A stretch of DNA of 64,000 nucleotides from positions 124,001-188,000 of the forward strand of contig NZ_JBHULI010000002.1 of assembly GCF_042684365.1 (NCBI RefSeq), in the 5' to 3' direction. A program made the position numbers and the translations under genes. The notes beneath the pieces were generated by a model. That model was not told the origin of the DNA, searched no databases, and worked only from the letters and a program-made list of their open reading frames with translations. The stretch comes from Gracilimonas halophila. Its GTDB lineage: Bacteria; Bacteroidota; Rhodothermia; Balneolales; Balneolaceae. Of the stretch, positions 53,307 to 62,342 are shown in pieces. Numbering within the stretch: position 1 is the stretch's first letter; each line of letters begins with the position of its first letter.

Positions 53307-54461
53307 ATGATCTATTTAGACCACGCGGCTACCACCCCTATGAGCGGAAAGGCATTGGAAGTGTACGTGAACGTAGCGAAGTATTATTTTGGAAATGCGA
53401 GCAGTTTGCATGATGAAGGCTCTGCGGCCAAGCAGGTTTTACAAGCCTCGGCAAAAACCATAGCGTTAACATTGAATGCTCGTCCAAAGGATATCTTCTT
53501 TACTTCAGGGGCAACGGAGGGAAATAATCTGGCAATCAACTCTTTATTGAAGGCGAAGTCGGGCAAGCACATCATTACTACGGAGGTCGAGCATTCTTCT
53601 GTCCGAAACGTATTTTTGAAATTGGAAAGCGAGGGCTATGAAATAACGAAGCTTTCTGTAGATGAATTTGGACAGGTGTCACTGGACCAGCTTGAGGATT
53701 CGATTCGAAATGAAACAGCCCTGGTTTCCATACAACATGTAAACTCTGAGATCGGTACCATTCAGGAGATCCAGGAACTCGGGGCACTTTTGCACAAAAA
53801 AAAGATACCCCTTCACAGTGATTGCGTGCAAAGTTATGGCCGTCTTCCTCTGGATGTCGAGGCATTAAATGTAGATGCCCTGACAATATCTTCGCATAAG
53901 ATCTACGGCCCTAAGGGAGCCGGTGCCGTATGGATAAATCCCAAAGCAGAGTGGAGGCCTGTGTTTCCCGATCAGGATAATACTTCCAGGTTCAGGCCCG
54001 GAACAGCTGATGTTGCATCCATTGCCGCGTTTGCCACTGCTGCAAAGGAGACGACTTCTGATATGGAAGCAGAGCAGGAAAGAATGCGGGTTTTCAAAGA
54101 TAAATTGTTATCAGAGATCAATACAATGGGCTTTGAAGTGAAGCTTGAAGGCGGATCAAGACAAAGTGTTACAAACATAATGGGACTTCGTTTTCCGGGA
54201 ATGGAAGGCCAATTTATGATGCTGGAGTGTAATCAGGCAGGTTTGGCTATTTCAACGGGAAGTGCATGTCAGGCCGGTTCCGATAAACCGAATAATACCA
54301 TGATGGCTCTGGGGAAAAATGAACAAGAAGCGAGGGAGTTCATACGTTTATCATTCGGAAAAGAAAATGAAGAACTTCAAATTCCACTGATAATTGAAAA
54401 AATGAGTGGTATCTTGAAACGACATTTTGATAAAGTAAATTACTACAGAAAGAAAGGATAA
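53307..54461 (+). CDS. Cysteine desulfurase (NifS/IscS family)
   Basis: A 384-residue PLP enzyme that removes sulfur from cysteine for Fe-S clusters or thionucleosides. The start is ATG at 53307 (an in-frame TTG lies just before). PLP-lysine is in SSHKIYGPKGAGAVW (about residue 200) and the persulfide Cys in ISTGSACQAGSDKPN (about residue 322). The start YLDHAATTPM is family-typical. Being next to nadA is striking, since nadA needs a [4Fe-4S] cluster; the NifS role in supplying it is inferred, as in the Bacillus nifS-nadA pairing. Followed 4 bp later by a DsbA-like gene. Confidence 0.93.
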   Translation: MIYLDHAATTPMSGKALEVYVNVAKYYFGNASSLHDEGSAAKQVLQASAKTIALTLNARPKDIFFTSGATEGNNLAINSLLKAKSGKHIITTEVEHSSVRNVFLKLESEGYEITKLSVDEFGQVSLDQLEDSIRNETALVSIQHVNSEIGTIQEIQELGALLHKKKIPLHSDCVQSYGRLPLDVEALNVDALTISSHKIYGPKGAGAVWINPKAEWRPVFPDQDNTSRFRPGTADVASIAAFATAAKETTSDMEAEQERMRVFKDKLLSEINTMGFEVKLEGGSRQSVTNIMGLRFPGMEGQFMMLECNQAGLAISTGSACQAGSDKPNNTMMALGKNEQEAREFIRLSFGKENEELQIPLIIEKMSGILKRHFDKVNYYRKKG

Positions 54462-54465
54462 GGAC

Positions 54466-55029
54466 ATGAAAAAAGGATTATTTTTACTTACGGTCTTCGC
54501 GCTTATGTTTAGCACCTCCCTGATTGCTCAAAGTAGCGCAGCCGGTGACGCAAGGATCAATATTGTTAAGTACAGCGATTATCAGTGCCCCGCGTGTAAA
54601 TACTACGTGCCTATTGAAAAGCAATTGAAAGAAGAATATGGCGATGATATCTCCATTACTACCAAACACTTTCCGCTTAGCATGCACGAATTTGCGCAAG
54701 TGGCGGCACGCGCGGCAGAAGCGGCAAGGGTTCAGGGAAAATATCAGGAAATGCACGATATGATCTTTGCCGGGCAGGAACAGTGGGCGCGCGGAAATGC
54801 TGAAACGATGTTTCTCGGCTATGCCCGTGAATTAGACCTCGATGTTGAAAAGTTCAGAAACGATATGAATTCGGCGGAAATGCAACGAATTGTAATGGCA
54901 GATAAACGTGAGGGCCTTGAGCTCGATGTCAATTCAACTCCCACATTTTATGTTAACGGAGTAAAAGTAGAGCGCAACCCCAGAACTGCTGCTGAGTTTA
55001 AAAACATTATAGAAGCCATCGTTAACTAA
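54466..55029 (+). CDS. DsbA-like exported thiol oxidoreductase
   Basis: A 187-residue protein with a signal peptide (MKKGLFLLTVFALMFSTSLIA) and a thioredoxin-fold DsbA domain. The redox site is DYQCPACKYYVP (CPAC), the cis-Pro loop is STPTFYVNG (residues about 160-168). The fold contains the helical insertion typical of DsbA/DsbG. It probably makes or isomerises disulfides in the periplasm. Only 4 bp after the cysteine desulfurase gene, with a terminator 21 bp after its stop. Confidence 0.92.
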   Translation: MKKGLFLLTVFALMFSTSLIAQSSAAGDARINIVKYSDYQCPACKYYVPIEKQLKEEYGDDISITTKHFPLSMHEFAQVAARAAEAARVQGKYQEMHDMIFAGQEQWARGNAETMFLGYARELDLDVEKFRNDMNSAEMQRIVMADKREGLELDVNSTPTFYVNGVKVERNPRTAAEFKNIIEAIVN

Positions 55030-55047
55030 AGATAGCGACATAGTTTT

Positions 55048-55082
55048 AAGGGAGTGTGCTTTAGCACCCTCCCTTTTTTTTT
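55048..55082 (+). terminator. Intrinsic terminator after the DsbA-like gene
   Basis: GGGAGTGTGC (55050-55059) and GCACCCTCCC (55064-55073) form a 10-bp stem with one mismatch and a 4-base loop, followed by a run of T (55074-55082). Confidence 0.92.
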
Positions 55083-55129
55083 ATGTAGAAGATTTCTAAC
55101 CCGACCTTATTACTGATTTCCATTTCCCT

Positions 55130-55137
55130 TATCTTTG
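55130..55137 (+). promoter_or_regulatory. -7 promoter element before argS
   Basis: TATCTTTG, a perfect TANNTTTG match 24 bases before the ATG at 55162. A partial -33 element (TTAT at 55107-55110) is at the right distance (19 bases). The element overlaps an in-frame TTG, which rules that codon out. Confidence 0.6.
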
Positions 55138-55161
55138 GGTGAATTTGAAAACCACTACTTC

Positions 55162-56790
55162 ATGAAAGAATATTTAGCACAGATCATAAGCGAGTCGCTT
55201 GAACAATTTGAGTTAGAAGAGACACCTGAAATAAGAATTGAGGAACCGAATCAACCGGACCATGGTGATGCATCCAGTAACATCGCCATGATGATGGCCA
55301 AGCCATTGCGAAATAACCCACGAGCGATCGCGCAACAACTTGTAGATGGATTGAAGTACGATGAGAAAAAGATCTCAGCCGTAGAAATAGCGGGACCGGG
55401 GTTCATCAATTTCCGCTTTGCTGAGAAGTATTTATTTGATGAGCTGTCTGAAATTTTGGAAAAAGGCGAAGCTTTTGGAAAAAGTGAGACTAACAAAGGG
55501 AACCGTGTATTGGTGGAATTTGTAAGCGCTAACCCAACCGGACCGCTAACGGTAGGTCACGGAAGAAATGCCGTTTTGGGTGATACCGTATCCCGACTGC
55601 TGGAATGGACCGGAGCAGAAGTAGAACGTGAGTATTATTTTAATGACGCAGGCCGACAAATGCGGGTTCTGGGAGAAAGTGTACGCGCCCGATACCTGGA
55701 ATTATTGGGAAAGGAAGCGGAGTTTCCTGAAGGTGGTTATGAAGGGGAGTACGTACGCGAGATCGCTCAGTCTTTAGTGAATGAAAAGGGAGAAGGCCTT
55801 ATTGAAGCCAAGGACGAAAAACCGTTCAAGGAAAAAGCGGAGCAAGAGATCTTTGCGGATATCAGCGGCACGCTGGAGCGGATGAAGATCAAAATGGATT
55901 CCTATTTTAATGAGCACAGTTTATATGAAGAAGGAAAGATCGAAAAAACGATTGAGAAACTTCGGGAACTTGGCTTAGCGTATGACAAGGATGGAGCGGT
56001 TTGGTTCAAAACCACAGAGTTTGGAAAAGAAAAAGATACGGTGCTTGTAAAAAGCACCGGGGAGCCCACCTACCGACTTCCTGATATAGCTTATCACGCC
56101 AATAAACTTGATCGCGGTTTCGATCTGTGTATTGATGTGTTTGGCGCCGATCATATTGCGACCTATCCGGATGTGCTTTCAGGCATCAAGTCACTGGGTT
56201 ATGACTCGGATAAAGTAGATGTAGTTGTTTACCAGTTTGTAACGCTGGTAAAGGATGGCAAACCGTTCAAAATGAGCACCCGGAAGGCCAACTTTGTAAC
56301 ATTGGATGACTTGATGGATGAAGTGGGCGCCGACGTAACTCGATTCTTTTTCTTGATGAGATCCCCGAACACACATCTGGAATTTGACATCGCTCAGGCC
56401 AAGGAGGCCGGCGAGAAGAACCCTGTTTTTTATCTGCAATATGCCCATGCCCGTATTTCAAGCATCCTCAGAAAAGTGGAAGAGGAATATGATTTCTCTG
56501 ATGCCGCCGAACTCCGTTTGCTTTCACACTCAAGTGAGATCAAGCTTATAAAAACCATGCTGAAGTTTCCTGATACTATAGCAAATGCGGCCCGGCTTAG
56601 AGAGCCCCATCACGTGATCACCTATCTCAATGAATTGGCTTCTGCTTTTACAAGCTTCTACCACGACTGCCGAATTTTAGGTGAGGATGAAAATCTCGCA
56701 CAGGCCAGAATGGAGTTAGCGAAAGCAACACAGCAGGTGCTCAGAAACGGAATGGGCATTCTTGGGATTTCAGCTCCGGAACAAATGTAG
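55162..56790 (+). CDS. argS: Arginyl-tRNA synthetase
   Basis: Class Ia synthetase of 542 residues. The HIGH signature is HxGH-like in SANPTGPLTVGHGRNAV (about residue 130), and the KMSKS position reads KMSTRKAN in GKPFKMSTRKANF (about residue 378). The N-terminal Add-1 domain (DHGDASSNIAMMMAKPL) and C-terminal anticodon-binding helices (LASAFTSFYHDCRILGE, ending LGISAPEQM) are complete. From ATG 55162, with an upstream promoter match. Confidence 0.96.
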   Translation: MKEYLAQIISESLEQFELEETPEIRIEEPNQPDHGDASSNIAMMMAKPLRNNPRAIAQQLVDGLKYDEKKISAVEIAGPGFINFRFAEKYLFDELSEILEKGEAFGKSETNKGNRVLVEFVSANPTGPLTVGHGRNAVLGDTVSRLLEWTGAEVEREYYFNDAGRQMRVLGESVRARYLELLGKEAEFPEGGYEGEYVREIAQSLVNEKGEGLIEAKDEKPFKEKAEQEIFADISGTLERMKIKMDSYFNEHSLYEEGKIEKTIEKLRELGLAYDKDGAVWFKTTEFGKEKDTVLVKSTGEPTYRLPDIAYHANKLDRGFDLCIDVFGADHIATYPDVLSGIKSLGYDSDKVDVVVYQFVTLVKDGKPFKMSTRKANFVTLDDLMDEVGADVTRFFFLMRSPNTHLEFDIAQAKEAGEKNPVFYLQYAHARISSILRKVEEEYDFSDAAELRLLSHSSEIKLIKTMLKFPDTIANAARLREPHHVITYLNELASAFTSFYHDCRILGEDENLAQARMELAKATQQVLRNGMGILGISAPEQM

Positions 56791-56807
56791 GTAATTTTAA
56801 ATGTGGA

Positions 56808-56866
56808 AATGCTGAATGTTAAATAGGACTGCGCCGCTGGCGCTGCTAAATTTAACATTCATCATT
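56808..56866. repeat. Imperfect inverted repeat after argS
   Basis: AATGCTGAATGTTAAAT (56808-56824) and ATTTAACATTCATCATT (56850-56866) match in inverted orientation with one mismatch; between them GCGCC-GCT-GGCGC (56831-56843) forms a second hairpin. A further palindrome CCGGCTACGCCGG (56881-56893) overlaps the methyltransferase stop. These are likely mixed terminator and repeat structures. Confidence 0.6.
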
Positions 56867-56884
56867 TAAAATTAAGCATTCCGG

Positions 56885-57691
56885 CTACGCCGGCCTTAAT
56901 TTCGTAAAGCAAACGATCCCTTTCACCAGCTGCTCTTCAACCTTAAATCCTGCCTGATTGAAAAGCTCATTGCTTTCATCCACAGACCAGAAGTTGATAC
57001 CCCCAATTGCTACTGATTCCTGAAGCAAGCGTCCATACCAAGCGTCTGATTTTATAAGGTGCATCATAAAGAACACGCCATCTTCTTTTAAAACCCGTTT
57101 TGCTTCGTAAAGCACCTTCAACTCTTCTGTCAGTTCATTAAGCGTTCCACCCATCACAACGCCATCAAAGGTTTTGGAAAAGAAAGGAAGTTCTCGTCCA
57201 TCAGCACGGATGAAGGTCATATCTGTTTCATCAGCTTCAGCTTTTAGCCTGGCTTCTTCAAGCATTTGGTAAGAAAAGTCGAGAGCAACAATATTCGCTT
57301 TTTTCTGAGCCGCTTTTAGCGCCCGGCCATATAATGCAGTTGAACATCCAAGATCCAAATACCAGCCTTCTTCTTTTGGAGCGGTCCAGTCAATGAGTAA
57401 TTCGTGCTCTTTTTCGATCGGGAACTCTTCTCCGGAAAGCAATGAGAGGGAACGCTTTCGCCAGATGTCCTCATAAATAGCGGCAGTGATCTTCCAGTGG
57501 TTAGTGCTTTGAGCAATGGAGGTGAAATCAGGTTCTTTTCCTAAAAGATCAATAATATTGTTCTTGACCTGGTACTCATCTCCTTCCTTGGAACCAACGG
57601 TTCCGTTAAATGGCATGGAAAGGTTGGATACTTCATCCGGGACGGAGATACCGGCGCGTTCATCAATGGGGGAGCGTAATTCAAGCTTCAT
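56885..57691 (-). CDS. Class I SAM-dependent methyltransferase with Trm112-like N-terminus
   Basis: A 268-residue methyltransferase. Residues 1-50 (MKLELRSPIDERAG...GDEYQVKNNIIDLL) keep the outline of a Trm112-type zinc ribbon but have lost the cysteines. Motif I is YLDLGCSTALYGRAL (about residue 110), with VALDFSYQMLE for the SAM ribose and the methyltransferase_11 pattern ADGRELPFFSKTFDGVVMGGTLNEL. Substrate unknown; quinone or lipid methylation is suggested by fold only. A TANNTTTG element lies about 77 bases upstream. Confidence 0.82.
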   Translation of the reverse strand: MKLELRSPIDERAGISVPDEVSNLSMPFNGTVGSKEGDEYQVKNNIIDLLGKEPDFTSIAQSTNHWKITAAIYEDIWRKRSLSLLSGEEFPIEKEHELLIDWTAPKEEGWYLDLGCSTALYGRALKAAQKKANIVALDFSYQMLEEARLKAEADETDMTFIRADGRELPFFSKTFDGVVMGGTLNELTEELKVLYEAKRVLKEDGVFFMMHLIKSDAWYGRLLQESVAIGGINFWSVDESNELFNQAGFKVEEQLVKGIVCFTKLRPA

Positions 57692-57756
57692 AAAAAACCA
57701 ATCATTTAATTTTGTGTAGAATACGCTAATTGGATGTTAGTGTTACAGTATCCAGT

Positions 57757-57833
57757 AGCAACTTTTCCAAAGTTACCTGAGGAGTAGAATAAAAAAAGAA
57801 GAAGCTAAACTAACTTTGGAAAAGTTAGTTTAG
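57757..57833. repeat. Duplicated TAACTTTGGAAAAGTT sequence, one copy in a terminator
   Basis: AACTTTTCCAAAGTTA (57760-57775) and TAACTTTGGAAAAGTT (57811-57826) are exact inverted copies of each other. The first contains the minus-strand -7 match TAACTTTG for the methyltransferase gene, the second forms part of the terminator hairpin of the dnaN operon. Confidence 0.6.
57794..57833 (-). terminator. Intrinsic terminator of the dnaN-SAM hydrolase operon
   Basis: On the minus strand CTAAACTAACTT and AAGTTAGTTTAG (57805-57833) form a perfect 12-bp stem with a 5-base loop, followed by a T-rich tract (CTTCTTCTTTTTTT). It lies 8 bases after the SAM hydrolase stop. Confidence 0.75.
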
Positions 57834-57840
57834 GAAACAA

Positions 57841-58632
57841 CTACTTCTGCAGCACGATGGAGATCTGCGCACCTTTATCAACACTTAACATTCGGCTGGC
57901 ATTTCCTTTATTAATGCCAATTTCCAACATACCCGAACTGCCAATGAAAGCGGCCGGTTCCCCTTCTTCCACATCCCCGAAGGTAGTGACGATCTTGTTG
58001 AGCATGGTATTTCCAACATAGATCTTCACGCTCTTACGCTTGAGATGATCATCAATAAGCTCTTTAGAAATATTCGTTATCAAATTCCCAAAGCGATCTA
58101 TATGAACGACCCAACCCTGCAGCCCGTCTTTATCGGCAATTGGAACGGCCCAGTGGTAAGTAACGAGCTCCTCAATAGGTTCACCAATATCCTCAAGAGC
58201 GACACCATTACTGATATGAGCGGCCACCGGAGCAAAAATATCACGCCCGTGAAAAGTGTTGGAAACCCCTTCCCGCCAAAAGTTTGAGTTATTCAGCTTG
58301 TACGCTTTATAATCATATTCATTAAAGAAAAGGGAGAAAATACCATTGTCGGGCCCCACAAAATATTGATCCTTTACTTTTAGTGCTACAGGATGACGTG
58401 GGGTTCCTACGCCGGGATCTACCACAACCAAATGCACGGTATTTGGCGGGTAAAGAAAAGCAGTATTTCGGACTACCCAAGCCCCGGCCATAATGTCTTG
58501 TGGCGGAATCTCATGAGAAATGTCAACGAAGCGGGCACTGGGAGCGATTCCCAGCATGACGGCCTTCATGGCACTCACGTAATGGTCTTGTAATCCGAAA
58601 TCAGTTGTGAGAGTAATTAATTGACTCATCAA
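57841..58632 (-). CDS. SAM hydroxide adenosyltransferase (S-adenosylmethionine hydrolase, DUF62 family)
   Basis: A 263-residue enzyme related to fluorinase/chlorinase. The N-terminal TTDFGLQDHYVSAMKA and the DISHEIPPQDI motif, VVDPGVGTPRHPVALK and DRFGNLITNIS are family-defining. Members in ordinary bacteria hydrolyse SAM to adenosine and methionine; a halide-binding insert of fluorinases is not seen. It overlaps dnaN by 4 bp and is followed by an intrinsic terminator. Confidence 0.9.
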   Translation of the reverse strand: MMSQLITLTTDFGLQDHYVSAMKAVMLGIAPSARFVDISHEIPPQDIMAGAWVVRNTAFLYPPNTVHLVVVDPGVGTPRHPVALKVKDQYFVGPDNGIFSLFFNEYDYKAYKLNNSNFWREGVSNTFHGRDIFAPVAAHISNGVALEDIGEPIEELVTYHWAVPIADKDGLQGWVVHIDRFGNLITNISKELIDDHLKRKSVKIYVGNTMLNKIVTTFGDVEEGEPAAFIGSSGMLEIGINKGNASRMLSVDKGAQISIVLQK

Positions 58633-59744
58633 GCATAGCTGTTGAGCATAACCGGCATAACCAGCATCAGGATGTCTTCGTTATCATCTTTGTTGGAAGG
58701 CTTCACGATACCGGCACGGTTTGGTGAAGAAAACTCAAAGGTTACTTCATCATCATCAATATTGCTGAGGACGTCGCCTAAGTATTTCGCATTAAAGCCG
58801 ATCTCCATTTCTTCATTAGAATATTCGCACTCGATGGTTTCCTTCGCTTCACTGCTCATGTCGAGATCTTCGGCGCGGATGGTCAGTTTGTCTGAACCAA
58901 GCTGAAGACGAATTTGGCGGGTGGTAGTGCTTGAGAAAATGGCCACACGCTTCACGGTTGAAAGCATCTGATCTTTGCTGATGGTAAGGAACTTGTCGTT
59001 ATCGCGAGGGATAACCGAGTCGTAATTCGGATATTGCTCATTAATAAGTCGGGTTATGACGATGGTATTCTCACTTTTGAAGCGTGCATGATCTTCAGTT
59101 ACTGTGAGGTCACACTCTTCGCCATCAATGGTTTTCTGTATTAGGCTCAATGCTTTATCAGGAACAATAAAATCTACATCTTTGTCAGCGGTGATCTCTC
59201 TGTTGGAGTATTTCACCAAACGGTGGCCATCGGTTGCAACAAATTTGCTTTCATCGGTTCCGATCTGAAAATAGACCCCCATCATGGCAGGACGCAGATC
59301 ATCACTTGAAACCGCAAATAGTGTTTTATGGATAGCATTATTCATCAGCTCGGTAGTAGTACTGATGTTGGTTCCGTCATCCAGGTTCGGTACTTCCGGA
59401 AATTCATCGGCATCATCCCCAACCAGTTTATAGTTTCCTTTGTCAGTACGGAAGTTGATGTTCTTACGGTCATCCACATCAAAGAATACCGGTATGTTTG
59501 GAAGTTGACGTAAAGTCTCCAATAAACGCCGGGCGGGAATAGCAACCGCTCCTTCTTCTTCAATATCAGCTTTAATATACTCGATGATGGAAATCTCGAG
59601 GTCGGTTGCCGTCAATTTCAGTTTACCATCTTCACATTCAAAAAGAATCGTTTCAAGTATGGGAAGAGTGGCTTTGGAAGGCACGGCTCCAATCACGGCC
59701 GAAAGCCCTTTATTAAGTTCGTTACTCGATACAGAAAATTTCAT
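58629..59744 (-). CDS. dnaN: DNA polymerase III beta subunit (sliding clamp)
   Basis: A 371-residue clamp protein that forms a ring around DNA and tethers DNA polymerases. Three repeated beta-clamp domains (each about 120 residues) are visible: starts MKFSVSSNELNKGLSAVIGAVP, middle TDGHRLVKYSNREI, end EFSSPNRAGIVKPS and final VMPVMLNSYA, the conserved MPM(R/V)L tail. About 28 kb from the proposed origin and without dnaA next to it, an arrangement seen in other Bacteroidota. A near-consensus -7 sequence (CAACTTTG) lies about 40 bases upstream. Confidence 0.97.
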   Translation of the reverse strand: MKFSVSSNELNKGLSAVIGAVPSKATLPILETILFECEDGKLKLTATDLEISIIEYIKADIEEEGAVAIPARRLLETLRQLPNIPVFFDVDDRKNINFRTDKGNYKLVGDDADEFPEVPNLDDGTNISTTTELMNNAIHKTLFAVSSDDLRPAMMGVYFQIGTDESKFVATDGHRLVKYSNREITADKDVDFIVPDKALSLIQKTIDGEECDLTVTEDHARFKSENTIVITRLINEQYPNYDSVIPRDNDKFLTISKDQMLSTVKRVAIFSSTTTRQIRLQLGSDKLTIRAEDLDMSSEAKETIECEYSNEEMEIGFNAKYLGDVLSNIDDDEVTFEFSSPNRAGIVKPSNKDDNEDILMLVMPVMLNSYA

Positions 59745-59931
59745 ACATTCATTATTTAAAAAGGTTAAAGGGCATTATTTACCCAAAGTTGCCCTTTCTA
59801 TGGAGTGTGCTTATACTAAGAAATACTGACTCTCTCTGCAACCACAGAAAGAGCAATTTTCAATACCAATAAGTCTCAAAATATATCGTTTAAGCGCTAC
59901 AGTAACCTTTTAATTTTTATCATTTTTATTG

Positions 59932-61017
59932 ATGAATCGCTTCCTATCAGCGCTTTTATTGGTTGGCCTGTTTCCCTTGCTCTCTACTGCCCAGTCGGCA
60001 CAGGCAACGTATGGTAATGATTTTTTGAGTACAGGTAGTGGTGCCCGGGCTTTAGGAATGGGTAGTGCTCAGGTTGCTTTAGCAAATGATGTTACCGCAG
60101 CATTCTGGAACGTGGCCGGACTCGCTGAGGTAGAAAAACCACAACTTATGTACATGCATTCGGAGCGATTCAGTGGCATTGTTGGGTATGATTATGGTGC
60201 GGGAGTTCTTCCGCTAAAATCCGGAAAAGGGGTCGTCTCACTAAGCTTTTTCCGTCAGGGAGTTGATAATATTGCCAACACATTGAATGCCTGGGATCGG
60301 GAGCGTGATCAACCCAAAGGAAATGCAGAAGATTATATCACTCGTTTTAGTGCTGCAGATATGGCGATCTTTTTCTCTTATGCAAAACAACGAACGGATC
60401 GGCTTTCAATAGGAGCATCAGCCAAGATCATCCACCATAAATTAGGACCATTTGCACAAGCCTGGGGATATAGTTTAGATATAGGGGCGAAGTTAAGAAC
60501 CGATTTCGCCAATGTCGGTGTCACTGTCCACGATATTACCACCATGCAGAAAATGTGGGATGTGAATGAATCTGCTTTCGGCGATTACGAAGCTCAGTTC
60601 GACAGTTTGGGAGCAACACTGCCTACCGGACAAAATGAATATGTGTTGCCTTCTGTTAAGATCGGCGCATCAAAGTTATTCCCGATCGGAGAAGACTTCA
60701 CTGTAAGTGCCGCCACGGATGTGGATCTGCTTTTCGAGAATCGACGTGCGTATTATTTAAATGTGGGAAGGATGAGTATTGAGCCGCATGTGGGCGGAGA
60801 GGTTTCATATAAAGACTTGATAGCGTTTCGGGCCGGAGTTACGGATTTCATCACGGATCCCGTTTCCGGTTTTATGGTATCGCCAACATTGGGAATGGGA
60901 TTGAAGCTTTCTTCTTTTGTTCTTGATTATGGCTTCGCCAGTTTTGCCGGAGCCTCCAGCGACCTGGGATTTACGCACCGTATTTCGCTTAGGTTTGATT
61001 TTAATAATGATAGATAG
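59932..61017 (+). CDS. PorV/PorQ-family outer-membrane protein (UPF0164-like)
   Basis: A 361-residue protein with a signal peptide (MNRFLSALLLVGLFPLLSTA) and the N-terminal block FLSTGSGARALGMGSAQVALANDVTAAFWNVAGLA (quoted shortened: GSGARALGMGSAQVA), which marks the PorV/UPF0164 family of 14-stranded barrels. In species with type IX secretion PorV shuttles substrates at the outer membrane; no other Por genes are in the window. The C-terminal strand SLRFDFNNDR is typical. Start ATG 59932; a TTG start lies one codon upstream. Its 3' end overlaps the convergent gene by 17 bp. Confidence 0.85.
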   Translation: MNRFLSALLLVGLFPLLSTAQSAQATYGNDFLSTGSGARALGMGSAQVALANDVTAAFWNVAGLAEVEKPQLMYMHSERFSGIVGYDYGAGVLPLKSGKGVVSLSFFRQGVDNIANTLNAWDRERDQPKGNAEDYITRFSAADMAIFFSYAKQRTDRLSIGASAKIIHHKLGPFAQAWGYSLDIGAKLRTDFANVGVTVHDITTMQKMWDVNESAFGDYEAQFDSLGATLPTGQNEYVLPSVKIGASKLFPIGEDFTVSAATDVDLLFENRRAYYLNVGRMSIEPHVGGEVSYKDLIAFRAGVTDFITDPVSGFMVSPTLGMGLKLSSFVLDYGFASFAGASSDLGFTHRISLRFDFNNDR

Positions 61018-62224
61018 CTAATACAATCCCGGCATCTTTAGGGACAATTTTAGGCCCAAGTATGATGGAGTTATTCTTCTTGTAAAGTATTGAATTTAAT
61101 AATATTGGATAATTACTCTTTAAAAAATCTATTTTACCGGTTGAGTGGTCTATGGTAATAGAGATGTTAGTTACTTTGTCTGAGTATTCCTTTTCAATCA
61201 TATCCTTATCTAATTTAGAAGCATCTGAAAAGCTTATTCTAAATTCATTGAATTGGATAAGTGCTTTTTTATCTTGATATGAGGTAAACGATGTGTTGAC
61301 ATGATGTCTCGATAAATTAAGCTCACGCATCGGGCTAAGATTGATGTCAACTGCGCTTGTTTTTGTTTCCTTAAATTTCTGGAGGTTAACACCTGTAATA
61401 CCTGTTTCCCAATTCTTCTCAAAAGTAATAGCATCATATCCAGCTAAATAAGGATATAGGTCTAGCATGCCAATTATAATCCCGCTGTTTTCATTGCATT
61501 GAACTTTCATCTTAGATAGAGTTCCGTCAAAAATACCCCAACCATGCTCGGAATAATATGGGTCACCAAAAGAAGACAATAATGTATCTTGATCTAAAGG
61601 ATATGCTTGAAGCGGTGGTGAAATTTTTAAGTTAGGCAATTCACCATCTGTATTAGAATTCGTTTCCTGAACGGTATAGCCATTTACGATGATTTTATTA
61701 TTTGTAACACATAAATCGGTACTCATAGTGGCTTCATTATAAATGGTTCGTTCGTGGCTTATTTCATTTTCAGTGACTTTAAAAATCTCAATATCTTTAT
61801 TGTCTAGTACGATTAGTAAATCCTTTTCTGAGTGATAATCGATATCGCTTAAAAACTCAAACTCTCCCGGTCCTCGGCCACCTCGTCCAATATCTTCAAG
61901 AAAGTCTCCGTTTTTATCGAAAACTTTAATTTTATATTCTTTGGGCACTGAAACATAAATTCTTCCAAAGTCATCCATCACAACTCCCCCCATTTCTACT
62001 ATGAAATCATCTGTACCAACTTCTCCACCTCCGAGATAAACGAGTTCAGGGGGTACTACTGGAAGAATATTTTCCGATGAATTTTCATGATCCTGTATTT
62101 TTACTGAATTAGACATCATTTCAATTGATTGGATAAACTCAGCTCGGGGGTGTATAACTTCACCATCCTTTGAGCAAGAGTAGAAAAGGCTCGCAAAAAG
62201 AAAAACAGATAAGATCTTTTTCAT
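61001..62224 (-). CDS. Six-bladed beta-propeller lipoprotein (BF3164/NHL-like)
   Basis: A 407-residue lipoprotein: signal MKKILSVFLFASLFYSC (lipobox FYSC, cysteine residue 17). The body has repeats of short beta strands with VFDKNGDFLEDIGRGGRGPGEF, an NHL/6-bladed beta-propeller signature, and DDFGRIYVSVPKEYKIKV. Such proteins are common on the surface of Bacteroidota and bind peptides or sugars; the ligand is unknown. Sequence is more AT-rich than neighbours (for example Ile and Asn codons), hinting at a less constrained accessory gene. 17-bp convergent overlap with the PorV-like gene. Confidence 0.78.
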   Translation of the reverse strand: MKKILSVFLFASLFYSCSKDGEVIHPRAEFIQSIEMMSNSVKIQDHENSSENILPVVPPELVYLGGGEVGTDDFIVEMGGVVMDDFGRIYVSVPKEYKIKVFDKNGDFLEDIGRGGRGPGEFEFLSDIDYHSEKDLLIVLDNKDIEIFKVTENEISHERTIYNEATMSTDLCVTNNKIIVNGYTVQETNSNTDGELPNLKISPPLQAYPLDQDTLLSSFGDPYYSEHGWGIFDGTLSKMKVQCNENSGIIIGMLDLYPYLAGYDAITFEKNWETGITGVNLQKFKETKTSAVDINLSPMRELNLSRHHVNTSFTSYQDKKALIQFNEFRISFSDASKLDKDMIEKEYSDKVTNISITIDHSTGKIDFLKSNYPILLNSILYKKNNSIILGPKIVPKDAGIVLAIYHY

Positions 62225-62342
62225 AATAAGATGAAAGTGTATTCTCAGAAATTTGGTGAAGAGAATATTGGGAAGAATATTTAGAAAGACCAGTAAGGAG
62301 GTTTATTTTTATCCTTACAATTATAAATCCAAACTCTTCATT

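Noticed and set aside
55135..55161. TTG start for argS at 55135
   Set aside because: It lies inside a -7 promoter element; ATG 55162 gives the normal ArgS N-terminus.
57841..58632. SAM-dependent fluorinase or chlorinase
   Set aside because: The sequence matches the DUF62 hydrolase group of ordinary bacteria; no halide-binding insert or halogenation neighbours are seen.
62253..62342. Longer MiaA start at 62253
   Set aside because: The 30 extra residues are not seen in MiaA relatives and begin with TTG; the P-loop is correctly placed from 62343.
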